This document shows positions 17,174 to 26,028 of a stretch of 64,000 nt of DNA, piece after piece; position 1 is the stretch's first letter; every line of letters starts with the position of its first letter. The translations under genes were made by a program, and so were the position numbers. This DNA is from Zeimonas sp050187175 (GTDB lineage Bacteria > Pseudomonadota > Gammaproteobacteria > Burkholderiales > Burkholderiaceae_E). The notes beneath the pieces were generated by a model, which searched no databases, was not told the origin of the DNA, and was given only the letters and a program-made list of their open reading frames with translations. The stretch covers positions 12,620-76,619 of the forward strand of contig JBFWXS010000021.1 of the NCBI GenBank assembly GCA_050187175.1. Reading direction: 5' to 3'.

Positions 17174-19129
17174 CTATGCGGCCTGCTCGGCGAGGGCATC
17201 GTCGCCCTCTTCCAGGTCATCCGCGGCCAGCGCCGTCGACCCGACCTCGACGAAGCGCGCCTCGATGCTCAGGTCGACCTCGTCGGTGCCGAGCACGTCG
17301 ACGACGATCTGCCGCCCCGGCGCGAGCATCGGCAGGCCGGCCAGACGGAAGTACAGCGGCACCTCGACCAGCCGCACCAGATCCTCGCGCACGATCACCG
17401 CGTCTATCCTGCGGCGGCCCTCCTGACGCAGCCAGCGCAGGCACCAGTAGCGCTCCATCCGGTGCTGGAAATCGAGATAGGCCGAGTACTTGGCCTCGAA
17501 GGCCGACATGATGGAGAACAGCTCTGCGTCGTTGTGGCCGAACGGCGGCTTGCTGCCCGCGAGTACGGCGAGCAGCTGCCGCTGATTGACCAGATCCAGG
17601 TAGCGGCGCAGCGGCGACGTGGTCCACATGTACTGCGGCACGCCCAGCCCCTGATGCGGCAGCGGATGCGTCGTCATCCGCACGCGCGCGGCCTGCTGCG
17701 AACGGTAGATGCCCGGCGCCTCATGGTCGGCGAGCATGCGGCCCCATTCGCTATTGGCCAGGATCATCATCTCGGCGACGATGCGGTCCAGCGGCGCGTC
17801 GCGGCGGCGGTTGACGATGCGGACGCGCTCCTCATCACCGTCGCGATCGATGTAGAAGTTGAAATCCGACTTGAAGCGCGGCTCCGGCTTGCCGCGCACG
17901 CGCTCGCGCTCCGCGCACAGCGCCAGCGTCAGCCGCCACAGAACCTGCAGTTCCGCGCCATGCGCGAACGACGGCGCCTCGGCGGCCGACAGCGCCGCCT
18001 CGTCTACCGCCACGTCGAGCAGATCGTGGCGCAGGTTGGACGCGACGCGGATCCGCTCGGCGCGCGAGAAGCGCGCCGCGATGCGGCTGCCGTCGGCGTC
18101 CAGATCGACGTACAGCGACAGCGCCGGCACGACGCGGCCTTCGTCCAGCGAGAACGCCGCGATCAAGGCCTCCGGCAGCATGGTGATCTTGTCGCCGGGC
18201 ATGTAGATCGTCGACATCCGGTCGCGGGCCAGCGCGTCGAGCGCGTCGCCGCTGCGTATCGCCAGCCCAGGCGCGGCGATATGGATGCCGATCCGATGCC
18301 GTCCGTCGGGCAGCGTCTGCACCGACAGGCAGTCGTCGATCTCGGTGGTGGTCGAATCGTCGACGGAGAACGGCTGCGCGTCGGACAGCGGCAAGGCCTG
18401 CAGTTCGGCCTCGGTTTCGGCGTCGAACGATGCCGCAGCCTCCCCCGGCCCGGCCCAGCCGAAGCCATGCGGGAAGAACTCGGCGGCAAAGCGAGCCATG
18501 TGCAGCTCGCGCGGCGACGCGAACGCGCCCAGCGCCAGCAGCAGCCGCTCCGGGCTTTGCTGGGCCAGCGCGAGCGCGCGCTCGAACGCCTTCCAGGCGA
18601 CGCCGTTCTTGTCCGGACGCACCAGCAGCTGCGCCGCCTGCTGGCGGATCTCGTCGGGCAGGCGGCCTTCGGCCATTTCGGCCGCCATCTGCTCGATCTG
18701 CTGCTCCTGCTGACGCCGCCGCTCGACGGCGGCCAGCGCCAGCCGCAGCGTCTCCGCGGGTGCCGGCCGGAAGCGGCCGCGGCCCTTGCGGTGGAAATAG
18801 ACCGGCGCGCCATGCAGCCGCAGCAGCAGGCCGGCGGCCTCCACCGGACTCGAGCGGTGGCCGTAGTACTCGTCGGCCAGCTCCGCGAACCCGAACTCGT
18901 CCTGCGGCGCGCATTCCCACAGGAAGTCGAGGTCGATCGATTCGGCCAGCTGCCGTGCCGCCGGCAGCAGCTCGTCGGGAGCGGGGCTGTCGAAGCGCAG
19001 CACGACGTGCGCACCCTTGACCTTGGCGCGCTTGCCGCTGGCCAGCTCCACCTGCATGCTGCCGCCGGTCTCGGCCAGCACGGTGCCGGCGCGGAAATCG
19101 CCGTTGTCCTCGAAAAGAAGGTGCTTCAT
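17174..19129 (-). CDS. RNB-domain (RNase II-like) ribonuclease
   Basis: A 651-residue protein of the RNase II/R family, which degrades RNA 3' to 5'. The RNB active site is FSVDDSTTTEIDDCLSV with the Mg2+-binding aspartates. It is followed by IGIHIAAPGLAI, STIYMPGDKITMLPE, and the conserved YMWTTSPLRRYLDLVNQRQL near the C-terminus. There is no clear N-terminal cold-shock pair and only a short C-terminal S1-like end, so it is a shorter member than RNase R. It is the first gene of the operon that continues into the TonB-like gene, aroE and mtgA, and it is divergent from the acyl-CoA dehydrogenase operon. Confidence 0.9.
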   Translation of the reverse strand: MKHLLFEDNGDFRAGTVLAETGGSMQVELASGKRAKVKGAHVVLRFDSPAPDELLPAARQLAESIDLDFLWECAPQDEFGFAELADEYYGHRSSPVEAAGLLLRLHGAPVYFHRKGRGRFRPAPAETLRLALAAVERRRQQEQQIEQMAAEMAEGRLPDEIRQQAAQLLVRPDKNGVAWKAFERALALAQQSPERLLLALGAFASPRELHMARFAAEFFPHGFGWAGPGEAAASFDAETEAELQALPLSDAQPFSVDDSTTTEIDDCLSVQTLPDGRHRIGIHIAAPGLAIRSGDALDALARDRMSTIYMPGDKITMLPEALIAAFSLDEGRVVPALSLYVDLDADGSRIAARFSRAERIRVASNLRHDLLDVAVDEAALSAAEAPSFAHGAELQVLWRLTLALCAERERVRGKPEPRFKSDFNFYIDRDGDEERVRIVNRRRDAPLDRIVAEMMILANSEWGRMLADHEAPGIYRSQQAARVRMTTHPLPHQGLGVPQYMWTTSPLRRYLDLVNQRQLLAVLAGSKPPFGHNDAELFSIMSAFEAKYSAYLDFQHRMERYWCLRWLRQEGRRRIDAVIVREDLVRLVEVPLYFRLAGLPMLAPGRQIVVDVLGTDEVDLSIEARFVEVGSTALAADDLEEGDDALAEQAA

Positions 19130-19243
19130 CGTGGGCCCGATTATAGAGGCGCCGCCCCCGGATAGGCCGGGCGGCGGGTGCGCGGCCGGACGGGCGGCCG
19201 GATGGGCGGGCGGCGGCGGGACGGGCAGCGGAGGGGGCTGGCC

Positions 19244-19273
19244 GCGAAGGGATGGGCAGCGAAGGGATGGGCG
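19244..19273. repeat. Two 15-bp direct repeats upstream of the catabolic operon
   Basis: GCGAAGGGATGGGCA (19244-19258) and GCGAAGGGATGGGCG (19259-19273) abut each other inside a G-rich gap that also holds repeated GGCCGGAC/TGGGC words. It lies just upstream of the regulatory site at 19294 and may be neutral minisatellite sequence. Confidence 0.65.
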
Positions 19274-19293
19274 CCGGCCGCCGGCGGGCGTTC

Positions 19294-19335
19294 AGCCAAA
19301 ACGCGCAAGACCGTCGCTGTCCGGATGGCGAATAT
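19294..19335 (+). promoter_or_regulatory. Predicted AraC-type operator and promoter of the acyl-CoA dehydrogenase operon
   Basis: The 19-bp site AGCCAAAACGCGCAAGACC (19294-19312) matches the site upstream of three other units of this island. It is followed after exactly 17 bp by GAATAT (19330-19335), a -10-like box. The last six bases of the site (AAGACC) occupy the -35 position, so activator-dependent transcription is inferred. The start codon is 53 bp beyond the -10. Confidence 0.65.
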
Positions 19336-19388
19336 CCGAGCTGTGTCGTGCGCATCGGCGCACCGCCCCTGCCCACGGAGGAACGGAG

Positions 19389-20621
19389 ATGGACAGAACG
19401 TCGGCCAGCAACGTCTTTGGAGAGTCCTACCAGGCGATGCTGGCGGAGATCGCAAGAAAAGCGCAGTACTACGACGCCGAGGGACGCTTCCCGAGCGAGA
19501 ACATGCAGCTGCTGCATCGTCACGGCATCCTCGGCTACTGCGTTCCGAAGGAGTTCGGCGGCCTCGGCGGCGGGCCGGGCGGAGACCTGCATCTGTATGC
19601 CCGCATCATCGAGGACGTATCCGCCGCCTGCAGCTCGACCGGCCAGGCACTGGCCGTGCATGGCACCGCCTGCGCCACCATCCGTCTGCTCGGCAGCCCG
19701 GAGCAGGTGCGCCGATTCGGCCAGGAGGTGGTCTCGGACGGTGCGGTCTACGGTTTCTTCGGCAGCGAGCCGACGCAGCGCTTCACCAAGGACGGCGGCC
19801 GTCCCGGCTACGACGCCGAGGTGCAGCGCGCGCCGGGCGGCTGGCTGGCCAATGGGCAGAAGTTCTTCTCGACCAACTCGATGGGCGCGACGCGCTTCCT
19901 GTTCTTCGCCATGTCGCAGGCGCCCGACGAGGAAGGCCTGGCGGTACCTGTCATCGGCACCCGCGATCCAGGCGTCCAGGTGCACGATACCTGGGACAAC
20001 ATGGGACAGCGCGCCACCGCCAGCGGCGCGGTGGAGGTCAAGGACGTGTTCGTCCCCGACGACTGCATGCTCGGCAAGCCGGGCGCCTTCGCCAAGGCCA
20101 GCCCGGTGCTGCTGTCGAGCTTCCAGCTCACCTTCGCGCTGGAGCTTTGCGGCATCGCCCGCGGCGCCCTCGACTTCACGATCGACTATCTGCAGAAGCA
20201 TGCCAAGGCGCCCGCCGGACTGCCCAGTCTGGGGCACGACCCGCACGTTCAGTGCCGTCTCGGCGAGATGGCGGTACTGGTGGAAGCGACGCGTGCGCTG
20301 GTCAGGCGCGCCGTCGATTCGGTCGCGGCAGCCGACCGCGACCCCACGCTGGCGCGCGCCGCGCATCGCGACGTACTGCAGGCCAAGATCCAGGCATCCG
20401 AAGCCGCGGTCGAGATGGGCACGCGACTGTTCCAGATCTGCGGCGCGCGAGCGACCAGCCGGCGCGTCGGCGCCGATCGCTTCTGGCGCAATGCGCGCAC
20501 GCTGGCGCTGCACGACGTGATCGACAAGCAGCGGGCCGCTGTCGGCCGCGAGCTGCTCGGTTTGGAAGGCGACATGGGCTACGTGCTCGCATCCGAGGCT
20601 CAACTGAAGAAAGTGGCGTGA
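19389..20621 (+). CDS. Acyl-CoA dehydrogenase/DszC-like flavin-dependent enzyme
   Basis: A 410-residue protein of the acyl-CoA dehydrogenase superfamily. The middle beta-domain is visible in GWLANGQKFFSTNSMGATRF. The C-terminal helical segment FQICGARATSRRVGADRFW, followed by RNARTLALHD, is typical of the type-2/DszC-SfnB branch. The YEGT-type segment carrying the catalytic glutamate of classical dehydrogenases is not seen, so an FMNH2-dependent monooxygenase is as likely as a dehydrogenase. The start ATG has GGAGG/CGGAG upstream; the long N-terminal extension of the open frame is rejected. It is the first gene of a tight four-gene operon; its stop overlaps the next start by one base. Confidence 0.85.
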   Translation: MDRTSASNVFGESYQAMLAEIARKAQYYDAEGRFPSENMQLLHRHGILGYCVPKEFGGLGGGPGGDLHLYARIIEDVSAACSSTGQALAVHGTACATIRLLGSPEQVRRFGQEVVSDGAVYGFFGSEPTQRFTKDGGRPGYDAEVQRAPGGWLANGQKFFSTNSMGATRFLFFAMSQAPDEEGLAVPVIGTRDPGVQVHDTWDNMGQRATASGAVEVKDVFVPDDCMLGKPGAFAKASPVLLSSFQLTFALELCGIARGALDFTIDYLQKHAKAPAGLPSLGHDPHVQCRLGEMAVLVEATRALVRRAVDSVAAADRDPTLARAAHRDVLQAKIQASEAAVEMGTRLFQICGARATSRRVGADRFWRNARTLALHDVIDKQRAAVGRELLGLEGDMGYVLASEAQLKKVA

Positions 20622-21808
20622 TGAAGAACCAGAACACGATGAACGCCCTGCCTCCCGAAGCCGTGGCGCGCACTCTTGCCGATCGCTTCTGGGAACGTGC
20701 CGCCGAGCACGACGCGGCCGGCGCCTTTCCGCGGCGCAACTTCGATGATCTGCGCGCCGCCGGACTGCTGGCGCTGAACGTTCCCGCCGAGCTCGGCGGC
20801 GGCGGCCTGGGCCCTGAAGCAGGCAAGCCGCTCGAGCTGTGGCGCGTCACGCGCGCGCTGGGCGCGGGCGACCCCGCGACGACGCAGTGCTTCCACGTCC
20901 ACGCCAACGAGATCGACATCCTGCTCGGCCTGGCCACGCGAGAACAAGCGGCCCGATTCCTCAAACCGGTCGCCGAGCGCGGCATCATCCTGGGCGGCTA
21001 CGGCTCGCAACTCAGCGACAGCACGCCGACCGTAGCGCGCCGCACGCCTCGCGGCTGGGTGCTGGACGGCAAGAAGTTCTTCTGCACCAACTGCGAAGCG
21101 GCCGGCGCGGCCCTCGTCTGGGCGCTGGTCGAGGGCGAGCAGGATCCCTCCGATCGCATCCAGGTCTTCTTCGTCTCGCACGGCACACCCGGCATGACGA
21201 TACAGCGCGGCTGGTGGGAACAGTTCCAGGGCATGCGCTCGACCGGCAGCCACATCGTCGCCTTCGACCACGTCGAGCTCGACGAGTCGTCGGCCCTCGG
21301 CGGGCCGGGCGACTACCTGCGGCTCGGCCTGCAATCGCGTGCCTATTGCCAGTTCGCCGCCAGCTTCATCGGCATCGCGGACCGGCTGCTGACCGAGTCC
21401 TGCAAGTCGGTCGAGTTCCGCCGCCTCGCCGGCGATTCATCGGCGCTCGCCCGCGTCGGCGCATCGCGCGTGCTGATCGACGCCGCCTGGGGGCTGGTGG
21501 AGCGCGCCGCCGAGGCCTACAAGAGCGGCGACCCGGAAGCCCGCGTGCGAGCGAACATGGCGCGCTACTTCGCCGAACAGGCCGTGCGCACCGGCCTGGA
21601 GAACGCGCTGGACAACGTCGGCACCTACGCCGGCAGCGCCGCCTCCGGACTGACCAAGCTGGCGCGCGACATCAACCTGTACATCCGCCACGAGAGCGGC
21701 GACCGCATCGTCCGCACCATCGGACTGGCGCAGCTGAACCGCGCCGCCGACACCAGCTTCAGCGGCGACAATCCGATCCTGAAGGGCCTGGGCCATGAGC
21801 ACCACTAA
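20621..21808 (+). CDS. Second acyl-CoA dehydrogenase/monooxygenase-like protein
   Basis: A 395-residue paralogue of the preceding protein's superfamily. It has an N-terminal helical domain (FDDLRAAGLLALNVPAELGG), a beta-domain with RGWVLDGKKFFCTNCEAAGA, and a C-terminal domain with ALDNVGTYAGSAASGL. The classical active-site glutamate motif is again not evident. Two such proteins in tandem suggest either a heteromeric enzyme or two successive oxidations. Coupling to neighbours is tight: TGATG with the gene before, a 14-bp overlap with the gene after. The substrate is presumably a CoA thioester, given two CoA ligases in the island. Confidence 0.82.
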   Translation: MKNQNTMNALPPEAVARTLADRFWERAAEHDAAGAFPRRNFDDLRAAGLLALNVPAELGGGGLGPEAGKPLELWRVTRALGAGDPATTQCFHVHANEIDILLGLATREQAARFLKPVAERGIILGGYGSQLSDSTPTVARRTPRGWVLDGKKFFCTNCEAAGAALVWALVEGEQDPSDRIQVFFVSHGTPGMTIQRGWWEQFQGMRSTGSHIVAFDHVELDESSALGGPGDYLRLGLQSRAYCQFAASFIGIADRLLTESCKSVEFRRLAGDSSALARVGASRVLIDAAWGLVERAAEAYKSGDPEARVRANMARYFAEQAVRTGLENALDNVGTYAGSAASGLTKLARDINLYIRHESGDRIVRTIGLAQLNRAADTSFSGDNPILKGLGHEHH

Positions 21809-22640
21809 GCCGATCGGCGAGCCGCTCGCATTCGGTTGGTACTTCGTCGACCTGCTGCACGACGACGGCTCGCGCTTCACGGTCGCCGTGCATGGCGCGA
21901 ACGGCTTCGCGCTGCCGCGCCGCGCCTCGGTGGTCGTCTGGCACTACCGCGACGGCGCCAAGCCGAAGATGTGGGTGGCGCCCGGCGGCGGCCCGCAGCT
22001 GCCGGCGCATTCGATGCTGTGTGGAATGCGGAACGACATCGCCGACATCAGCCCGACCGGGACGGGATGGCAGTTGCACGTGGACTCGCCGCGCTTCAGC
22101 CTCGATCTGCGGATCGAACAGCAGGTCGCGCTGTGGCGACCCGCGGGTCTGCCGTATCCGCTGCGGCTGGAAGCCGACAGCGGCTCCTTCGACTGGGTCG
22201 TCGCCTGCCCGCTGGGCCGGGCCGAAGGCCGCTTCAGCGCCGGTGATCTGCAGTTCGCGCTGAGCGGCGACGCCTACGTGGACGTGAACTTCGGCAGCCT
22301 GGACCTGGCCGCGGAACTCGATTGGTGGAAATGGTCGACCATCGAGCTGGCGCGCAATGACCGCGTCGTGGTCTCGACCACCAAATGGCGGCGCGCGCCG
22401 GCAGTGTCCGGCGCCATCCGCGTCACGCCTGCCGGCGTGCAGGAGCTCGGTCCCGAACAGCTGGGCCGGTCGATAGGCGTCGACCTCGGCCCGCTCGCAC
22501 TCGATACACCCACGCCACCCGCGCTGCCGCTCGCCTCCGAGCTCGACCTGTCGGTGCTCGGCGGCCGGCTGGGTCTGTACCGCCGCTGGTCGGGCCGGCT
22601 GGGCGGAACGCCCGCGGTGCTCGCGCTGCTGCAAGCATGA
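21795..22640 (+). CDS. CrtC/AttH-like (lipocalin-fold) protein of unknown role
   Basis: A 281-residue soluble protein. The N-terminus FGWYFVDLLHDDGSRFTVAV, the later GDAYVDVNFGS and the tryptophan-rich DWWKWSTIELA resemble the double-lipocalin fold of carotenoid 1,2-hydratase (CrtC) and AttH-type proteins. This is recognised by pattern only and is uncertain. No signal peptide is seen and no carotenoid gene is nearby. The gene overlaps both neighbours (14 bp and the ATGA with the ligase), so it belongs to the CoA-thioester pathway of the island, perhaps as a hydratase or a binding protein for a hydrophobic intermediate. Confidence 0.6.
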   Translation: MSTTKPIGEPLAFGWYFVDLLHDDGSRFTVAVHGANGFALPRRASVVVWHYRDGAKPKMWVAPGGGPQLPAHSMLCGMRNDIADISPTGTGWQLHVDSPRFSLDLRIEQQVALWRPAGLPYPLRLEADSGSFDWVVACPLGRAEGRFSAGDLQFALSGDAYVDVNFGSLDLAAELDWWKWSTIELARNDRVVVSTTKWRRAPAVSGAIRVTPAGVQELGPEQLGRSIGVDLGPLALDTPTPPALPLASELDLSVLGGRLGLYRRWSGRLGGTPAVLALLQA

Positions 22641-24256
22641 GCGCGGATCGCGCAGCGCCCGCCGCCGCACGGTTGCTCACACCGGCGCAGCTGCGCGACC
22701 TCGAGCCGGACCAACTGGCCGCGTTCCAGGACCGCAAGTTCGCGTGGTACGCCCGGACCCTGCTTGGCCGGACCAGTCCGTATTACGCGCGCCTGTTCCG
22801 CGAGCATGGCATCGACTCCAGCGCGATCGACGGCGTACGCGCCTGGCAGCGGCTGGGCCTGCCGCTGATCCGCAAGGATACGTTTCGCGCCGACCCGGAT
22901 GCATTCACCATCGGCGCGCGGCACGGCGCCGATACGCTGGACGCCTATCGCCAGTTCGTGGCGGTGATCGGACCGCTCCCGCCGGCCGTGCCGATCTGGT
23001 CCTGGCCCGGCCTCGAGGTGACGCAGCCGATTCCAGCCGCGCTGGCCACGCCTCAGCCCGACGGCGCTCAGGCGAACGAGCTGGTGTCCGGCACCGCCGG
23101 CGTCTTCCTGTCGGGCGGCAGCAGCGGCGTCCCGGTGCCGATCCGCCATAGCCGCCTCGATCGCGAACTGTTCCAGATCGCCACGCGGCGCCTGCACGGG
23201 ACCCTCGTCGATGCGTTGCACCGGCGCGGCGACCGAGTCGTGTCCGCAACGCTCTATCCGCAGGCGCCCCACATGGGCTTCTGGATGACCACGTGGGGCT
23301 TCGAGGCGGTGGCGCACATGCACTTGGGGCTGAGCGGCGCCGGCATCGTGCCCACTGAACGTCTGGCCGAGCTGGCGCTGCAGTACTCGGTCAATACCTT
23401 CGCCGGCATTCCGAGCTACTTCCGCAATCGCTTCGTCCCGGCCCTGGTCGACTGCGTCCGTTCCAGCGCGTATCGGCTGCCGCCGCGCATCGCGATCACG
23501 CTCGGCGGCGAACCGGTCACGGCGGCATGCCGCGACGAGGTCCGGGCCATGCTGCTCGGCGCCGGCGCGAAGGAAGTCACGGTGCTGGGCGGCTATGGCG
23601 CATCGGAGTCGCGCTTCCATCTGTGGCACGAATGCGCCGAAGGCGCCGGCTATCACTCGGCCGCGCCGGATCTTGCGGCCTGCCGCGTGGTTCGCCTGGC
23701 GGCGGACGGTTCGTGGGATTTCGTGCCCGACGGCGAGGAAGGGCTGCTGGTGCAGTTTCCGCTCGACGGCAGCGGCACCTGCCTGAGCGGCTTCATCCTC
23801 GGCGACTCGGTGGTCATGACGCACGAGCGCTGTCCGCACTGCGGCGTGCGCGGCCCGCGCCTGCTCCAGGTCGGGCGCGCCTCCGATCTGCAGACGCAGA
23901 TGGCCGCGATGGGAACCGTGGAGGCCAAGGTCCGCGGCGCCACTGTCAACTTCGTCGATCTGCGCGAACAACTGCTGCGCTGTCCCGGCGTGGCGGAAGT
24001 GCAGCTCGTCGTCCGCCATCGCATCGCCGGTGACGCCGCATCGGCTGACGAGCTGGTCGTGCGCTGCGCGGCCTCGACCGGCGCCGAGCCGCGGTCGCTG
24101 GCGGAGCAGGTGGCCGCCCTCACCAAGCGCGTCAGCGAGATCACGCCCATCGTCGAGCTGACCCGCCTCGACGAGCTGCTGGGCCGCTCGCTGAAGTTCT
24201 CGTGGCTCGTCGACGAAAGACAGGCGGCGCGCCGCGACGAACCGCCGGCCCGCTGA
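22637..24256 (+). CDS. PaaK-like AMP-forming CoA ligase
   Basis: A 539-residue protein of the phenylacetate-CoA ligase branch of the ANL superfamily. Visible motifs are the P-loop-like LSGGSSGVPVPIRHS (a variant of SSGTTGKP), LGGYGASESR for the adenine/acyl site, and GRASDLQ, followed by a C-terminal swivelling domain. The start ATG overlaps the previous stop (ATGA). It probably activates an acid or a pathway intermediate to its CoA thioester. It is distinct from the class I ligase in the convergent operon, so the island carries two activating enzymes. The canonical threonines of the P-loop are replaced by serines, so activity should not be assumed. Confidence 0.83.
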   Translation: MSADRAAPAAARLLTPAQLRDLEPDQLAAFQDRKFAWYARTLLGRTSPYYARLFREHGIDSSAIDGVRAWQRLGLPLIRKDTFRADPDAFTIGARHGADTLDAYRQFVAVIGPLPPAVPIWSWPGLEVTQPIPAALATPQPDGAQANELVSGTAGVFLSGGSSGVPVPIRHSRLDRELFQIATRRLHGTLVDALHRRGDRVVSATLYPQAPHMGFWMTTWGFEAVAHMHLGLSGAGIVPTERLAELALQYSVNTFAGIPSYFRNRFVPALVDCVRSSAYRLPPRIAITLGGEPVTAACRDEVRAMLLGAGAKEVTVLGGYGASESRFHLWHECAEGAGYHSAAPDLAACRVVRLAADGSWDFVPDGEEGLLVQFPLDGSGTCLSGFILGDSVVMTHERCPHCGVRGPRLLQVGRASDLQTQMAAMGTVEAKVRGATVNFVDLREQLLRCPGVAEVQLVVRHRIAGDAASADELVVRCAASTGAEPRSLAEQVAALTKRVSEITPIVELTRLDELLGRSLKFSWLVDERQAARRDEPPAR

Positions 24257-24307
24257 GAAATACGGCGCTCGGCCGCGGCGCGCGCCGGAATGATTCAGCG
24301 CTGTGGA

Positions 24308-24496
24308 TCAGCGCCGCGGATTCAGCGCCGGCGTCAGCGAGACGCAGTTGAACGCACTGACGGTGACGGCGTGAACGGCGCCCGGCCGGCCCGCCACCAC
24401 CACCGTCACGCCCGAGGCGAACCGCGCAGCGGCGTCCTTCAGCTTGTGGCGGATAAGGTCCCGATCCCGATCCATGATCTCGCTCTCGATCTTCAT
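24308..24496 (-). pseudogene. Truncated flavin reductase (5' fragment only)
   Basis: A 62-codon frame starting inside the ligase stop (ATGA overlap). Its end strongly resembles the start of flavin_Reduct/HpaC-type NAD(P)H:flavin reductases: AARFASGVTVVVAGRPG then VTVSAFNCVSLTPAL. In the family the next residues continue with PPL and ~110 more residues; here the frame changes to NPRR and stops. Only ~50 bp remain before the convergent PaaK-like gene ends, so the rest is deleted. It was probably the last gene of the transport/ligase operon and would have supplied FMNH2 to the two flavoproteins. Confidence 0.7.
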
Positions 24497-26028
24497 TCCT
24501 GTGCGGCGGCCTTGCGGTCCCACAGGCCGGCAACACCGTTGCTCCGCAGCGCAGCCTTCTGCACCTTGCCCGTCTGCGTGCGCGGCAGCGAGGGCATCTG
24601 CCGCAGAAAGCGCGGCACCATGAAACGCGGCGCCACTGCCTGCAGGTGCCGCAGCATCGCCGGCTCGGACACGGCAGGACCCGTTCTGCAGCTATAGAAG
24701 ACGGCCAGTTCCTGCTCGCCGTCGCCGGCGTCGATGCCGACCGCGGCACACTCATCGACCTGCGGATGCAGGCAGGCAAGCATCTCCACCTCGTACGACG
24801 AGATGTTCTCGCCTTTGCGCCGGATCGCATCCTTGCCGCGGTCGATGAACTCGAACTGCCCATCATGCCGGCGTACGAACACGTCCCCGGTATGCAGCCA
24901 GCCATTGCGCCACACCGCGTTGGTCGCCTCGGGCCGGCCCCAGTATTCGGACATCACGGTCCACGGCCGCGCCGGCCGCAGCACCAGTTCGCCGGCAGTG
25001 CCGTCCGGCAGCTCGTCGTCCCATTCGTCGACGATCCTCGCTTCGTAGCCGTCGGCCAGCACGCCGCACGAGCGATGATCCCGCGGCTGGCGATTGATCA
25101 ATGCGACGCTGGCCTCGGTCGAGCCGTAGTTGGTCGAGATCCGGCAATCCAGCCGCGCCGCCAGCTCCTTGAAGTCCGGCGGCAGCGGGACGATGTGCAG
25201 CTTGCGCAGCGAGCTGCGCCGCGGCGCCGATGCCTGCCGCAGCACCCCCGCCATCGACGACAGCAGGACCGCGGCCGTGCACTGCCACTTCGCAGTCTGG
25301 CTCCAGAAATCATCGGCGCGGAACGGCTCGCACAGCGCCACCGATGCGCCCGCCAGCGCCGCGCTCGCGACGTGCGCATACTGGCCGGCGATATGGAACT
25401 GCGGCAGGAAGCCGTAGTGGCGATCACCCTCCTCGATGCCCATCGCGTGCGTCGCGCGGCGGCAATAATCGACACCCCAGCGATGGCTGAGCAGGACGCC
25501 CTTGGAACGGCCGGTGGTGCCCGAGGTGAACAGGATGGCCAGCGGCTCGTGCTCGGCCATCGCTTCGGCCACACGCGGCTCGAACGCCATGGCCTCGCGC
25601 CATTCGTGGGCGGGCGGCGGCATCACCGCGCCGGCCTCGCCCAGCAGCAGGATCGCGGGCGCATCGGGCAGCGCGCGCAGATCCTCGATCAGCGCGGCGT
25701 ATCCAGCCGCGTCGACGGCCACCAGGCGCGGGCTCGTGTCGCGCAGCAGATCCAGCCGCAGCGGACCGCGCAACACCGGGTTGAGCGGCACCTGGATCGC
25801 GCCCACCGCCGACAGCGCCCATTGCAATGTCACCAGCTCCGGCGAAGGCGCCGCCGTCAGCGCAACGCGGTCGCCGCGCCGGACGCCCCAGTCGCGCAGC
25901 GCCGCCGCGCTACGGGCCGCTCGCTGCAGCAACTGGGCCCGGCTCAGATCGCCGCCCAGCGAGCCGGTCAGGAACAGCTGGTCGGGCCAGCGCTCGGCGC
26001 CCTGCTCCAGGGCGCGCCAGAAGCTCAT
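24493..26028 (-). CDS. Class I AMP-dependent CoA ligase (acyl-CoA synthetase)
   Basis: A 511-residue ANL-superfamily ligase. The AMP-binding loop ILFTSGTTGRSKGVLLS, NYGSTEAS (A5), LHTGDVFVRR with the A7 aspartate, DRGKDAIRRKGENIS (A8) and the C-terminal RTQTGKVQK with the A10 lysine are all present, so it should be active. It converts a carboxylic acid, ATP and CoA to the acyl-CoA. It is linked to livF by a 4-bp overlap and is the penultimate gene of the transport operon, so the imported compound is the likely substrate. Confidence 0.9.
   Translation of the reverse strand: MSFWRALEQGAERWPDQLFLTGSLGGDLSRAQLLQRAARSAAALRDWGVRRGDRVALTAAPSPELVTLQWALSAVGAIQVPLNPVLRGPLRLDLLRDTSPRLVAVDAAGYAALIEDLRALPDAPAILLLGEAGAVMPPPAHEWREAMAFEPRVAEAMAEHEPLAILFTSGTTGRSKGVLLSHRWGVDYCRRATHAMGIEEGDRHYGFLPQFHIAGQYAHVASAALAGASVALCEPFRADDFWSQTAKWQCTAAVLLSSMAGVLRQASAPRRSSLRKLHIVPLPPDFKELAARLDCRISTNYGSTEASVALINRQPRDHRSCGVLADGYEARIVDEWDDELPDGTAGELVLRPARPWTVMSEYWGRPEATNAVWRNGWLHTGDVFVRRHDGQFEFIDRGKDAIRRKGENISSYEVEMLACLHPQVDECAAVGIDAGDGEQELAVFYSCRTGPAVSEPAMLRHLQAVAPRFMVPRFLRQMPSLPRTQTGKVQKAALRSNGVAGLWDRKAAAQE

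Noticed and set aside
17126..19165. Long plus-strand open frame opposite the RNB ribonuclease
   Set aside because: No family features and high Arg/Gln/His content typical of antisense frames; the minus strand carries the RNase motifs.
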